Source of the DNA: Tenericutes bacterium RIFOXYA12_FULL_35_10
Lineage (GTDB): Bacteria > Bacillota_I > Bacilli_A > Acholeplasmatales > Acholeplasmataceae
Direction: 5' to 3'
Length of the DNA: 43,161 nucleotides
Assembly (NCBI GenBank): GCA_001830045.1
Contig: MIDA01000055.1
Location: forward strand, 1 to 43,161
The notes under the pieces: model-generated
Seen by the model: the letters and a program-made list of their open reading frames with translations, nothing else
Told to the model about the DNA's origin: nothing
Databases searched by the model: none
Part shown: positions 1-8,458 of the stretch, piece by piece
How the letters are laid out: each line of letters begins with the position of its first letter
How positions within the stretch are numbered: the stretch's first letter is position 1
Position numbers and translations under genes: made by a program

Positions 1-330
1 CGTGCCATCTTCAGGAATCGCAATCATAAATAAAAGTTTTGCATCTTTACCATCCATCGCATCAAAAGGAATACCTTCATCACTTCGTGCAAAAATAACA
101 GATGGAATGATCACATGTTTTGATTTCGCATGTGGGATAGCTATCTGATAGCCAATTCCAGTTGACATGATGGATTCTCTTTCATAGATATCTTTTAAAA
201 ATCCTGATAAATCATTTATCGCTTTTTCTTTTAACAAGATATGTGCCATTGATTCAATCGCTTCTTGTTTGGTTTGTGCTTTTAAATCTAATGCAATATA
301 ATTTTGTCGAATCAAATCTTGGATAACCAT
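1..330 (-). CDS. Fructose-type PTS EIIA domain, N-terminal part of a gene cut by the window edge
   Basis: The 110 visible codons begin at an ATG and run off the left edge, so this is an incomplete gene. They encode a PTS EIIA domain of the fructose/mannitol (PtsN-like) type. His67 in the motif AIPHAKS is the expected phosphoryl-accepting residue, preceded by the family-typical STGIG turn at residues 56-60. The start is supported by AGGAG seven bases upstream, lying inside the last codons of fruK; only one base separates the two genes. In many Firmicutes such an EIIA is the first domain of a fused fructose EIIABC (fruA), and the link to fruK favours that here. A stand-alone EIIA cannot be excluded because the downstream sequence is missing. 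Confidence 0.85.
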   Translation of the reverse strand, partial: MVIQDLIRQNYIALDLKAQTKQEAIESMAHILLKEKAINDLSGFLKDIYERESIMSTGIGYQIAIPHAKSKHVIIPSVIFARSDEGIPFDAMDGKDAKLLFMIAIPEDGT

Positions 331-331
331 C

Positions 332-1243
332 TTATAACTCCTCAATAACCACTTTGGTTTGGTATTTTTGAATGTCTCTATGTGTGGCTAACTTCCCACT
401 AAATACAGTTGCTGATGCAGCTGCCACTGCTTCAATAAACGCTAACTTAGGATCTTTTGTCAGTTCATACATTGCAATAAACCCTGCGACCATGGAATCA
501 CCTGCTCCAGTTGATGAGATAACTGTACCTTCTAAGGGATGTGCTAAATATGCTTTTTCTTGATCTAAATATAGTGAACCACGTTCACCTAAAGAGATGA
601 TTAAATGCTTAACTCCTCTAAAGATAAGTTGTCTTCCATAAAAGATGATTTCATCTAATTCAAATAAATCCATCAGAAGATAATCATTTAGTTCTTTTAG
701 ATTAGGTTTCATTAAAAAAGGTTGATGATCAATAAATTGATGAAATAAATCCCCTGGTGTATCCATCACAAACCGAAGTTCTAAATCATCACAAAGCTGT
801 GCGATTTGCTGATAGGCATCTCTTTGACCACTGGGTGCAGATCCACTTACAATAAGCAAATCTTCTTTTTTCATGTTTCTAATGATTGATAGAATATGTT
901 CAAAAATATCATCTTTGACGCGTGGTCCTTCATGATTTAATTCTGTTTCATGATCAACTGTCATTTTGATGTTAATGCGTGTATCGCCCTCTACCCAAAT
1001 AGGTTTCAAATCAAGACGATAATCCTTTTTCATGCGTTCTAAAAGATAGCGTCCGGTAAAACCACCTAAAATGGCAATCGCTTCGTTTTGAACACCTAAA
1101 TTATTTAAAACAGCAGAAACGTTAATTCCTTTTCCACCGGGATGAAGAGATGCTTTTTTAAATCGATTTAACTGATTGAGTTCAAACCTTTCACACACTA
1201 TTTTATAGTCAATCGCTGGATTTAACGTCATCGTGTAGATCAT
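332..1243 (-). CDS. fruK: 1-phosphofructokinase (PfkB family)
   Basis: This 303-residue PfkB-family sugar kinase should phosphorylate fructose 1-phosphate to fructose 1,6-bisphosphate, taking the product of the fructose PTS into glycolysis. The N-terminal TMTLNPAID stretch is typical of FruK/LacC. GGKGIN (36-41) is the first PfkB signature, KPN (179-181) lies in the core, and STGAGD (244-249) carries the catalytic Asp249. A longer reading starts at a GTG at 1249, but AAGGGG sits only two bases from that GTG and eight from the ATG at 1243, so I chose the ATG. It is co-transcribed with the following EIIA gene. Tagatose-6-phosphate kinase is the main alternative; the PTS neighbour favours FruK. 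Confidence 0.88.
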   Translation of the reverse strand: MIYTMTLNPAIDYKIVCERFELNQLNRFKKASLHPGGKGINVSAVLNNLGVQNEAIAILGGFTGRYLLERMKKDYRLDLKPIWVEGDTRINIKMTVDHETELNHEGPRVKDDIFEHILSIIRNMKKEDLLIVSGSAPSGQRDAYQQIAQLCDDLELRFVMDTPGDLFHQFIDHQPFLMKPNLKELNDYLLMDLFELDEIIFYGRQLIFRGVKHLIISLGERGSLYLDQEKAYLAHPLEGTVISSTGAGDSMVAGFIAMYELTKDPKLAFIEAVAAASATVFSGKLATHRDIQKYQTKVVIEEL

Positions 1244-1264
1244 GGACACCGCCCCTTTAGTTTT

Positions 1265-1294
1265 ATTGTAACGGATTTTTTATATTTTTGTGAA
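1265..1294 (-). promoter_or_regulatory. Probable promoter of fruK and the EIIA gene
   Basis: On the minus strand TTCACA (1289-1294, 5 of 6 to the -35 consensus) is followed after 18 bases by TACAAT (1265-1270, 5 of 6 to the -10 consensus). It lies between the terminator of the preceding operon and the fruK ribosome binding site. No clear cre-like operator was seen. Confidence 0.6.
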
Positions 1295-1311
1295 AAAAAG
1301 GGTGCTGAAAC

Positions 1312-1334
1312 AAAAAAGGGTGGTAAACACCCTT
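1312..1334 (-). terminator. Rho-independent terminator after the metS-yitT operon
   Basis: An AAGGGTG / CACCCTT stem (1316-1334) followed on the minus strand by a run of T. It lies just past the stop of the YitT-family gene and separates it from the fruK promoter. Confidence 0.85.
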
Positions 1335-1338
1335 CGTA

Positions 1339-2298
1339 TTAAGCAATTGTTTTTCGTTTGAAATTACCAAAAACATTTTTAACTGGTTTTGTAACAATGA
1401 ATGCATTGGGATCCACCGATTTTACAAGGCTTACCAATGTATGAAGCTCATACGATGAAATCACAACGTAAATCAATGTTTTTTCATGATGAGAATATGC
1501 ACCTTCTACCTTCATCAATGTGACACCACGATAAACCTTATGAAGTATTTCATCGACTAAAATTTGAGGAACATTGGTAATGATATCTACCGATAAGAAA
1601 TGATATGACGTATGCATCCGGTCCGTTAAAATGGTTGTGACAATAATACGGATGACTGTATACGATGCGATGACACCACCCGTGATAATCTCACCAGAAG
1701 GTCCCATTTTTCCACCAACAATCAGTCCACCTAAAATCGCAATCGCAACGTTCATAATCATCGAAATAAATCCAACAGATTTACCCTTTCTTAATGAAAC
1801 GTATTGTGCAATAATATCAAGTCCTCCGGTTGATGTCCCATATCTTAATGCCGCACCACCACCGATACCAATGAGCAAGCCACCTAAAACAGCAGCAGCA
1901 AACGCATCACTACGATCGGTTAACCCCATGTTAACAATCGGTAACCACGATAAAATAAACGCTTGTAAGACGATAGAAATAATACTATGAATCGTAAACC
2001 GGTGTGAGACACCAAACCATCCTAATAGTAGAATAGGTATGTTTAAAACGATGATGAAGATCCCTAAGAAGTGTGGACCTAAATCAAGTCCAAACCAAAC
2101 ATATAAGCTGTCTCTGACAAGCTGTCCTAAACCTGGAATACCACCTGTATAAAGTGGAACCACAGAAGCTTCTAAAAACCAAGCAACACCAATCCCATAC
2201 ACAATGGTTGATAAAATGACTGCAATCAGTCTTTGAATTTCTGGCCAAACTTTTTGTTTCATTTGATCAGATTTAAGAAATGTTTGAATTTTATTCAT
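1339..2298 (-). CDS. YitT family membrane protein (DUF161 + DUF2179)
   Basis: The 319-residue protein has an N-terminal half with about five or six hydrophobic segments (roughly residues 17-220) and a soluble C-terminal domain (about 235-310). This is the layout of the YitT/DUF161-DUF2179 family. The stretch RYGTSTGGLDI in the loop after the fourth hydrophobic segment is the most recognisable family motif. The biochemical function of the family is not established; transport or membrane-bound sensing has been suggested. The start ATG overlaps the last codons of metS by eight bases, so the two are translated from one T-box-controlled message, and a terminator follows directly. Confidence 0.85.
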   Translation of the reverse strand: MNKIQTFLKSDQMKQKVWPEIQRLIAVILSTIVYGIGVAWFLEASVVPLYTGGIPGLGQLVRDSLYVWFGLDLGPHFLGIFIIVLNIPILLLGWFGVSHRFTIHSIISIVLQAFILSWLPIVNMGLTDRSDAFAAAVLGGLLIGIGGGAALRYGTSTGGLDIIAQYVSLRKGKSVGFISMIMNVAIAILGGLIVGGKMGPSGEIITGGVIASYTVIRIIVTTILTDRMHTSYHFLSVDIITNVPQILVDEILHKVYRGVTLMKVEGAYSHHEKTLIYVVISSYELHTLVSLVKSVDPNAFIVTKPVKNVFGNFKRKTIA

Positions 2299-3859
2299 GT
2301 TCTTGATTTAATATTTCTTCCAATTTCTTAACTGGATCATAACGTTCAAATAAAACTTCTGCTTTGCCCAAAGTTTGTTCCTGATAACCTCCAAATGAAT
2401 CTAATGATTCAAAGGATAAATCAGATACACCAATTTGGGCTGCAATACGTTTTGAAGTTTCTGGGATAAAGGGTTGTAGTAAAACAGCAATAAAACGAAT
2501 GGTTTCCAGTAAATGATAAAGTACGTGATCTAAAACTTCTTGTTTATCAGGATTCTTCATGAGTGCCCATGGTTCAGATACATCGATATATTTATTTGCA
2601 AAACGTGCAAGTTTAACAACTTCTTCTAAAGCATCTGAAACTCTTAAATCATTCATATACGTCTTCATTTGAGGAAGAACGTCTAATGCTTTTTCTTTTA
2701 AGGATAAATCAAAAGGTTCATCTAAAATGACGCGTTTGATCACACCATTTCTGTATTTATGTGCCATACCAATGGTTCGATTAACTAGGTTACCAATTGT
2801 ATTAGCTAAATCAGAATTGTTTCTTTCAATTAAGAGTTCATACGTGATATTACCATCTGCAGAAAAAGGTATTTCTTTTAATACATAATAACGCACAGGA
2901 TCAACACCAAAGTATTTCACTAAATCATCGGTATACATCGTATTTCCCACTGATTTACTCATCTTTGATTTATTCACTAAAACCCATGGATGACCAAAGA
3001 TTTGTTTAGGGAGTTCTAAACCAAGTGCCATTAATATAATGGGCCAATAAATCGTATGGAATCTTAAAATATCTTTACCAATTAAATGTACATCTGCTGG
3101 CCAATATGTCTTATATTGTTTTGTGAGTGGTTGATCAGGATGATAATCAAGACCTGTAATATAGTTTGATAACGCATCAATCCACACATAAACCACGTGT
3201 CCTGGATCAAATTCAACGGGAATTCCCCACTTAAACGATGTTCTTGAAACGGATAAATCAGGTAGTGGTTCTTTTAGGAAGTTTTGAATCATTTCATTTC
3301 TTCTTGATTCAGGTTCAATAAATTCTGGATGTTGTTCAATATGCTTGAGTAAACGTTCTTGATAGGGTGCTAAACGTAGGAAATATGCGGCTTCTTTTGT
3401 CCATACAGGAACATCACCGTTAGGTCCTTTACCATCAACGATGTCTTTTTCTAAAATAAACGCTTCTTCAGCAACAGAGTACCAACCTTCATACTCACCT
3501 AAATAAATGTCACCTTGATCGTAAAGCTTCTTAAAAATAGCTTGTACAGCTTTAACGTGACGCTCATCGGTTGTTCTCACGAACTGATCGTATGAAACAT
3601 TGACTTTATCATAGATACGTTTAATTTCTGATGAAATATGATCAACGAATGTTTGAGGTGAAAGTTCATTTAGATTTGCTTTACCTTCAATTTTTTGTCC
3701 GTGTTCATCTGTACCTGTTTGAAAGAAGACATCATAGCCTTCCAAACGTTTGAATCTCACAATAGCATCCGCTAAAATAGCTTCATAGACATTACCAATA
3801 TGCGGAATCCCTGATGCATATGCAATAGCGGTTGTTAAATAAAATTTTTTCTTTTCCAT
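2291..3859 (-). CDS. metS: Methionyl-tRNA synthetase
   Basis: This class I synthetase (522 residues) charges tRNA-Met and initiator tRNA with methionine. The HIGH-type motif is PHIG (19-22) and the KMSKS loop is intact (299-303). The connective-peptide region around residues 120-155 has no cysteine pair, so it is a zinc-free form. The C-terminal tRNA-binding (Trbp111-like) domain of longer bacterial enzymes is absent, and the protein ends after the anticodon-binding helical domain. AGGAGG lies eight bases before the ATG. Expression should be controlled by the T-box leader directly upstream, and the gene overlaps the following yitT-type gene. Confidence 0.97.
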   Translation of the reverse strand: MEKKKFYLTTAIAYASGIPHIGNVYEAILADAIVRFKRLEGYDVFFQTGTDEHGQKIEGKANLNELSPQTFVDHISSEIKRIYDKVNVSYDQFVRTTDERHVKAVQAIFKKLYDQGDIYLGEYEGWYSVAEEAFILEKDIVDGKGPNGDVPVWTKEAAYFLRLAPYQERLLKHIEQHPEFIEPESRRNEMIQNFLKEPLPDLSVSRTSFKWGIPVEFDPGHVVYVWIDALSNYITGLDYHPDQPLTKQYKTYWPADVHLIGKDILRFHTIYWPIILMALGLELPKQIFGHPWVLVNKSKMSKSVGNTMYTDDLVKYFGVDPVRYYVLKEIPFSADGNITYELLIERNNSDLANTIGNLVNRTIGMAHKYRNGVIKRVILDEPFDLSLKEKALDVLPQMKTYMNDLRVSDALEEVVKLARFANKYIDVSEPWALMKNPDKQEVLDHVLYHLLETIRFIAVLLQPFIPETSKRIAAQIGVSDLSFESLDSFGGYQEQTLGKAEVLFERYDPVKKLEEILNQEHE

Positions 3860-3860
3860 G

Positions 3861-4107
3861 TTTAAAACCTCCTAAAAATAAATAAAAGTCATCCTTAAAG
3901 ATATCTAAGGACGACATATTAATCGCGGTACCACCTTAGTTCTGATTGCTCAGCCCTCAATATCCTTAACGCGGATTAACGTTTTAGCCTACCTATCGAC
4001 TAAAAGGCTCAAAAACCATGTTCATCTACTGCTGGGATTGCTTACACCACCCGCAACCTCTCTAAACCAAGCTTCATAGACTACTCTTTTTCTCATTGCC
4101 TATATAC
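3861..4107 (-). ncRNA. T-box riboswitch leader of metS
   Basis: The minus-strand leader carries the conserved T-box AGGTGGTACCGCG (3924-3936). CTAAGG just 5' of it can pair with CCTTAG (3905-3910) as the antiterminator. The competing terminator is a 10-bp stem (3888-3897 with 3906-3915) followed by a T-rich run. In stem I, AGTA on the 5' side and GAAC on the 3' side fit the loop E of a specifier loop. The triplet right after GAAC is ATG (4017-4019), a methionine codon. The UGGU bulge in the T-box would pair with an ACCA tRNA end. Uncharged tRNA-Met is therefore the expected ligand that allows read-through into metS. Confidence 0.92.
3888..3915 (-). terminator. Conditional terminator of the metS T-box
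   Basis: A 10-bp stem (one G-T pair) with an eight-base loop, followed on the minus strand by TTTTATTTATTTTT and then the metS ribosome binding site. Its 5' arm includes the CCTTAG needed for the antiterminator, so the two structures exclude each other. Confidence 0.88.
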
Positions 4108-4113
4108 ATTCAT

Positions 4114-4141
4114 ATTATACTTTAACGTATCAAAAAATCAA
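4114..4141 (-). promoter_or_regulatory. Promoter of the metS T-box transcript
   Basis: On the minus strand TTGATT (4136-4141) and TATAAT (4114-4119) are separated by 16 bases. The -35 box overlaps the last codons of rsmI. Transcription would begin near 4107, just upstream of stem I of the T-box. Confidence 0.7.
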
Positions 4142-4986
4142 GAAGAAACCTCATCAATTTTTACAATACGATAAACTTCATTTTTTGATAAGTTATGTTT
4201 GCTTGCAACAATCTTCATTGCTTCTTTTTGTGGGTAACCTGCTTTAATGAGTTCAAGGTAATGTGATTTGACATCAAGCAAAGGTTGTTTTAATTCATCC
4301 GTTCCACCTTCGATAATCATCACATACTCACCTTTAGGATTCATTTCCATAGAGGATGCTTCTTTTAATGTGGTTCTTATGATGGTCTCAAAAGCTTTGG
4401 TGAGTTCTCTAGCGATCGCAATGTTTCTATCCCCTAAGACTTCATAAAGCATGTTCAATGTTTTTTCAATACGCATCGGTGATTCGTAGATTACAAGTGT
4501 TTCTTTTCTTGTTTTATAATCCTCAAGCACATGTTTTTGATCATTTGCTTTACGTGGTAAAAACCCAATGTAAGTAAATGGCTGAATGATTAAACCTGAA
4601 ACAACTAAAGCAGAAAGAATGGCACTTGCTCCTGGTATCGAAACGGCATAAAAGCCTTCTTCAATCACTTTTTTGATAATCTCATAACCTGGATCACTAA
4701 TCCCTGGTGTTCCGGCATCACTGATCAGTGCTAAAGATTTTCCTTCGTTTAATAAACCGATAATTTTTGTTTCTTGTTCTTCTTTATTGAACTCATGATA
4801 ACTTAACAATGGTTTTCTAATGTCATAATGTGAAAGTAGAACAGAGGAAGTTCTTGTGTCTTCAGCAAGTATGAAATCAACCTCACGCAATATTTCAACC
4901 GCGCGGTATGTAATATCTTTTAAATTCCCAATGGGTGTTGAAACCACATAAAGCGTTGGCTTCACTTCTTTAAAACTTTTTTGCAT
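4138..4986 (-). CDS. rsmI: 16S rRNA (cytidine1402-2'-O)-methyltransferase
   Basis: This 282-residue protein of the tetrapyrrole-methylase (SAM-dependent) superfamily should 2'-O-methylate C1402 in the decoding centre of 16S rRNA. TPIGNL (17-22), followed by a LAEDTR motif and then SDAGTPGISDPG, is the family fingerprint. The C-terminal part is the short helical extension seen in full-length RsmI. Its start overlaps the stop of the TerB-like gene by one base. It is the last gene of the ecfA1-to-rsmI operon and is followed directly by the metS promoter, matching the yabC(rsmI)-metS order of Bacillus. Confidence 0.95.
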   Translation of the reverse strand: MQKSFKEVKPTLYVVSTPIGNLKDITYRAVEILREVDFILAEDTRTSSVLLSHYDIRKPLLSYHEFNKEEQETKIIGLLNEGKSLALISDAGTPGISDPGYEIIKKVIEEGFYAVSIPGASAILSALVVSGLIIQPFTYIGFLPRKANDQKHVLEDYKTRKETLVIYESPMRIEKTLNMLYEVLGDRNIAIARELTKAFETIIRTTLKEASSMEMNPKGEYVMIIEGGTDELKQPLLDVKSHYLELIKAGYPQKEAMKIVASKHNLSKNEVYRIVKIDEVSS

Positions 4987-5396
4987 TAGTGGTTAACCAC
5001 GCGTTTTGCTTTTTCGCGTAAATCTCTTTCTAAATATACGATTTGCATTAATTGTTTTTTCTTTTGGTCAGAAATATGAAAACGTTCGCGTATGCTTTCT
5101 AAGAAAAAATGTTCAGTTGTATTATAAAAATCATCAACCATCGTTATTTTTACCAAGTTTAAGAAAACGATGTTTTTAACTGTCGGACTTGCTTCAACGA
5201 AATAGGCAATCGTTTCTTCTAAATCTTTGGATAATGCAAAATGATATTCTGAAACAATACCATCACCCACTTCAGCGAGCATAATGTTTAATATACGTTG
5301 TTCAATTTCATTGGGTTTTCCATCAACAGATACCATGTGCATCACTAAATCTAAAAACTTGAGTTTTTCTTTTCGATTTAAAAGTGTTAGTAACAT
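4986..5396 (-). CDS. Small TerB-like helical protein of unknown function
   Basis: The protein is a 136-residue, mostly helical, cysteine-free sequence. The stretch around residues 17-40 (FLDLVMHMVSVDGKPNEIE) resembles the first helical repeat of TerB-like domains, where an acidic D-G-x-x-x-E-x-E segment follows a helix. The match is by eye only. GGAGG lies eight bases before the ATG at 5396; an upstream ATG at 5411 would include that site, so I rejected it. The start is one base past the trmN6 stop. In Bacillus the equivalent interval holds yabA or yazA, neither of which this resembles. Function unknown; translational coupling suggests constant co-production with its neighbours. Confidence 0.75.
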   Translation of the reverse strand: MLLTLLNRKEKLKFLDLVMHMVSVDGKPNEIEQRILNIMLAEVGDGIVSEYHFALSKDLEETIAYFVEASPTVKNIVFLNLVKITMVDDFYNTTEHFFLESIRERFHISDQKKKQLMQIVYLERDLREKAKRVVNH

Positions 5397-5397
5397 G

Positions 5398-6099
5398 TTA
5401 TATTCCTCCATAAATGTCCGTCAGTTCTTTGGTCAGGACATGCTTTTCTATGTATAGGATCAGTGGCTTTTCAACAACCATTCCAATGCTACCTTGTTTC
5501 ATTGCTTCAATTAAGACATGTTTTGCTGGATGTCCAAGATAGGGATGTACAAATCTGACTCTTTTAGGAATAAGTTGATATTTTTCTAAGAGTGAAATGA
5601 TTTCCCCAAAACGATCTGGACGATGAATCATTGAAAAATAACCACCATACTTTAATGTCTTTGAAACCCATGAGATCAGTTCTTCTAAGGTTAACATCAC
5701 TTCATGTCTAGCGATGGTATCTTCTTCATTTTCATTTAAATTAGACGATTCAGTCACTTTGAAAAAGGGTGGATTAGATACTATCACATCCACATCTTTT
5801 AAATTGACGTGCTTCACATCTTGATGTATACATGAAAGTCGATTTTCTAAATGATTCAGTTTAATGTTTTTTAACGCTTGAAGGTAACGTTCTTCTTGAA
5901 TCTCGATTCCGATAATTTTTGCTTTCGTTTTTTTTGATAAATAGAGAATTAACGGGCCTGCTCCTGTCCCTATATCAAGAACCGTTTTTGACCTAACCGG
6001 TATCCTTGTAAAATGTGATAGTAAAATGGTATCCAAATTAAAAGCGTGACTGGATTGTTGTTCAATCCATAAGTCTGTACCTAAAAGTGTTCTAAGCAT
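5398..6099 (-). CDS. tRNA1(Val) adenine37-N6-methyltransferase-like protein (TrmN6/YabB family)
   Basis: This Rossmann-fold SAM-dependent methyltransferase has 233 residues. Motif I is DIGTGAG (42-48) and the catalytic N6-adenine motif is NPPFF (109-113). The N-terminal segment, with FNLDTILLSHF, matches the TrmN6/YabB type. The family methylates A37 of certain tRNAs; the exact substrate here is inferred. It lies between ricT and the TerB-like gene, the position yabB has in Bacillus. The start codon lies two bases beyond the ricT stop, so translation is probably coupled. Confidence 0.88.
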   Translation of the reverse strand: MLRTLLGTDLWIEQQSSHAFNLDTILLSHFTRIPVRSKTVLDIGTGAGPLILYLSKKTKAKIIGIEIQEERYLQALKNIKLNHLENRLSCIHQDVKHVNLKDVDVIVSNPPFFKVTESSNLNENEEDTIARHEVMLTLEELISWVSKTLKYGGYFSMIHRPDRFGEIISLLEKYQLIPKRVRFVHPYLGHPAKHVLIEAMKQGSIGMVVEKPLILYIEKHVLTKELTDIYGGI

Positions 6100-6101
6100 G
6101 A

Positions 6102-6896
6102 TTATGCACGTTTAATATCAGTTAAGGCAAGCCATTCAAGCCCGCCATTTTCAGCGTGAGCAACTTTGACCTTTTGACCAATAATGTTTAAGTCAATAAC
6201 AGTTGCTTCACCCTTATGCGTCATCACTTTTTCTTTTAAGTCTGGCATCGTGAGTTTGAGTTCTGTATAAACATCATCTTCATACTTAATGCAACATAAA
6301 AGTTTACCGCAGACACCACTAATCTTTTGTGGGTTTAAAGCTATATTTTGGTTTTTCGCCATCTTAATTGAAACCGTGTCAAATTCGCCAATGAATGTTG
6401 TGCAACATAAAATAAGACCACATGGTCCAATACCACCAATCATTTTAGCTGCATCTCTAGGTCCAATTTGTCTTAATTCAATGCGTGTGTGATATATCTC
6501 AGATAAATCACGCACCAAATTACGAAAGTCAATACGATTTTCTGCTTCAAAATAAACGAGTAGACGTTTGCGGTCGAGTGTATATTCAGCACCTAAAACT
6601 TTCATCTCAAGTTCATTTTGTTTCGCCAAAACTTTCGTTTTTTCAACGATTGCAGGCTCAAGTGTACGATTGTAAGCTTCTTCTTTTAGATCGCCTTCAG
6701 TCGCTTTTCTTAAAATCGGTTTAAGTTCAGATGTTAAATCTGTTTCCTCGATTTCTTTAAACATGTATACTTTGCCTATTTCAATACCACGTGTTGTTTC
6801 AACAACCACCTGGTCCTTTTTTTCTAATGGAAGTCCTTCATAGGAAAAATAGTATTTTTTTCCGGCTTCTTTAAATTGTACTAAAGCAACTTGCAT
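6102..6896 (-). CDS. ricT: RicT/YaaT, PSP1-domain Fe-S complex subunit
   Basis: The 264-residue protein is a PSP1-domain protein orthologous to Bacillus YaaT. Six cysteines form two C-x4-CC clusters (159/164/165 and 196/201/202), the residues used for Fe-S binding in the Ric complex. In Bacillus RicA-RicF-RicT works with RNase Y in mRNA maturation. The partners ricA and ricF are not in this window, so whether the full complex exists is open. The gene lies between holB (four bases upstream) and trmN6, the conserved order. Confidence 0.92.
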   Translation of the reverse strand: MQVALVQFKEAGKKYYFSYEGLPLEKKDQVVVETTRGIEIGKVYMFKEIEETDLTSELKPILRKATEGDLKEEAYNRTLEPAIVEKTKVLAKQNELEMKVLGAEYTLDRKRLLVYFEAENRIDFRNLVRDLSEIYHTRIELRQIGPRDAAKMIGGIGPCGLILCCTTFIGEFDTVSIKMAKNQNIALNPQKISGVCGKLLCCIKYEDDVYTELKLTMPDLKEKVMTHKGEATVIDLNIIGQKVKVAHAENGGLEWLALTDIKRA

Positions 6897-6900
6897 AAAC

Positions 6901-7845
6901 TCACCTCTTCTTCTCTAGTATATAAAACAAATGGTCCAATGCTAAGTCTAAGTTTATATTATAGGATTGTTGTTGTAAAACAGTCTGAATTTGCTCAATT
7001 AAATCATTAACTTCTAAAACTTGCATCCGATCGCTTTGAATTTGAATCACATCTTTTAAAAATTTATAAACAAGTGGTTGATGTGTGCGGTAGTGAACGA
7101 AATCTAAGAAATAGAGCAATAAAAGTTCTAAGAAATCCATGAAGAAATCACGATCTTGCATGAGAAAACCTGATTTTTGTGCAAAATGTATGGGATATGA
7201 AACATCTTTTTTATCCCAAAGTCGTGCGATCTCTTCAATAAGAGCGATCAAATCGAGAAAATTAGGGTTTTCTGCAAGGAGTGTTGCTTCTTCGATATTT
7301 TTAGTGACGTAAGGTGCGAGTGTTGCAACCTTTTCATCAACCCCTAGTTTAATTAACTCTTCTTCTAAATCGAGTTCATCAATACTCTTTAATGTCAGTA
7401 TTTGACTTCGTGATTGTATCGTACGTAGTACATCTTCTTTATCTTCAGCAAGTAAGAACCCAAATACCTGTTGACTTTGTGGCTCTTCCATAAACTTTAA
7501 TAACGAGTTTGCTGCTGCAATGCTGATTTTTTCAATGCCCTTAATGACATAAATACGTGGTCCACTAACAAGTGCTGTTTTAGAAAACTCATTTTGAAGT
7601 GCCAAAATTTGTTCTTTTTTAATGGATAATCCATCCGGTTCAATCACACTCATATTTTGAACTTTACGTTCTTTGATTTGTAATTTTAAATGAGGGGATT
7701 CAGCTTTCCCCTGATTTAAAATCAAATAAGCAACATCATCAACAAGTTGTGACTTACCAGATCCTTTAGGACCGACAATCAAGTAAAGGTGCGCTAATCT
7801 ATTTTTTTGTATGGTTTGTTTAAAAAAATAGTATGCTCTTTTCAT
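6901..7845 (-). CDS. holB: DNA polymerase III delta' subunit
   Basis: This AAA+ clamp-loader subunit has 314 residues. The P-loop GPKGSGKS (25-32) is intact, unlike the degenerate P-loop of E. coli delta'. SLLKFMEEP and the sensor-like SRSQIL follow. The cysteines of the usual zinc module after the P-loop are missing, so that module is reduced or absent. The protein should help load the beta clamp together with DnaX and HolA, which are encoded elsewhere. The start overlaps the tmk stop (ATGA), and the tmk-holB-ricT order is standard for Firmicutes. Confidence 0.92.
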   Translation of the reverse strand: MKRAYYFFKQTIQKNRLAHLYLIVGPKGSGKSQLVDDVAYLILNQGKAESPHLKLQIKERKVQNMSVIEPDGLSIKKEQILALQNEFSKTALVSGPRIYVIKGIEKISIAAANSLLKFMEEPQSQQVFGFLLAEDKEDVLRTIQSRSQILTLKSIDELDLEEELIKLGVDEKVATLAPYVTKNIEEATLLAENPNFLDLIALIEEIARLWDKKDVSYPIHFAQKSGFLMQDRDFFMDFLELLLLYFLDFVHYRTHQPLVYKFLKDVIQIQSDRMQVLEVNDLIEQIQTVLQQQSYNINLDLALDHLFYILEKKR

Positions 7846-8444
7846 AAGTGCTTTTCAATCTCTTCGAGTATTTGTTCTTGAATTTTTTCGATTGTTTGAG
7901 AACCATCAATCACAATAATACGTTCTTGATAACGTTTAGCAACTTCTAAATAGCCTTCTCTCACTTTCGTATGAAAATCAAAAGCTTCTTGATCAAGACG
8001 ATCATACTTATCGCGATGTGCAATGCGTGATAAACCAATTTTAGGATCTAAATCGATGTAAAACGTTAGATTCGGTAAATTTTCAACCGCATAACGATTG
8101 ATTGATAAGACAAAATCAAAACCTAAGTTTCTTGCATATGCTTGATAAGCTAAACTCGAATCTATATAACGATCACATAAAACGATTTTTTGTGCACGAA
8201 GTGCAGGTAAAATCACTTCATCTAAATGTTGCGCTCTTGATGCTGCTAAAAGAAGTGCTTCCGTGTAAGGTGTTACACCTTGATATTTCGGATTTAAAAT
8301 GATGTCACGAATGGCTTCTGCAATGTTAGACCCACCAGGTTCACGTGTTGTTACGACGTTATACTGATTTCTTAACACGGCTGCAATGCCTTGAATTAAT
8401 GTCGTTTTACCGGTGCCTTCGCCACCTTCAAAGGTGATAAACAT
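7842..8444 (-). CDS. tmk: Thymidylate kinase
   Basis: This 200-residue dTMP kinase makes dTDP on the way to dTTP. The P-loop is GGEGTGKT (7-14), REPGG (34-38) contacts the nucleotide, DRYIDSSLAYQ (from 91) is the DRY/H signature, and AHRDKYDR lies in the lid. AGGAG is nine bases before the ATG. The gene follows truA after 14 bases and overlaps holB, so dTTP supply is linked to a replisome component in one transcript. Confidence 0.97.
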   Translation of the reverse strand: MFITFEGGEGTGKTTLIQGIAAVLRNQYNVVTTREPGGSNIAEAIRDIILNPKYQGVTPYTEALLLAASRAQHLDEVILPALRAQKIVLCDRYIDSSLAYQAYARNLGFDFVLSINRYAVENLPNLTFYIDLDPKIGLSRIAHRDKYDRLDQEAFDFHTKVREGYLEVAKRYQERIIVIDGSQTIEKIQEQILEEIEKHL

Positions 8445-8458
8445 AGGTGCACACTCCT

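Noticed and set aside
1631-1990. Plus-strand reading frame of 119 codons inside the YitT-family gene
   Set aside because: Complement of a membrane-protein gene, rich in Ile/Pro/Thr as expected for such shadows, with no start signals.
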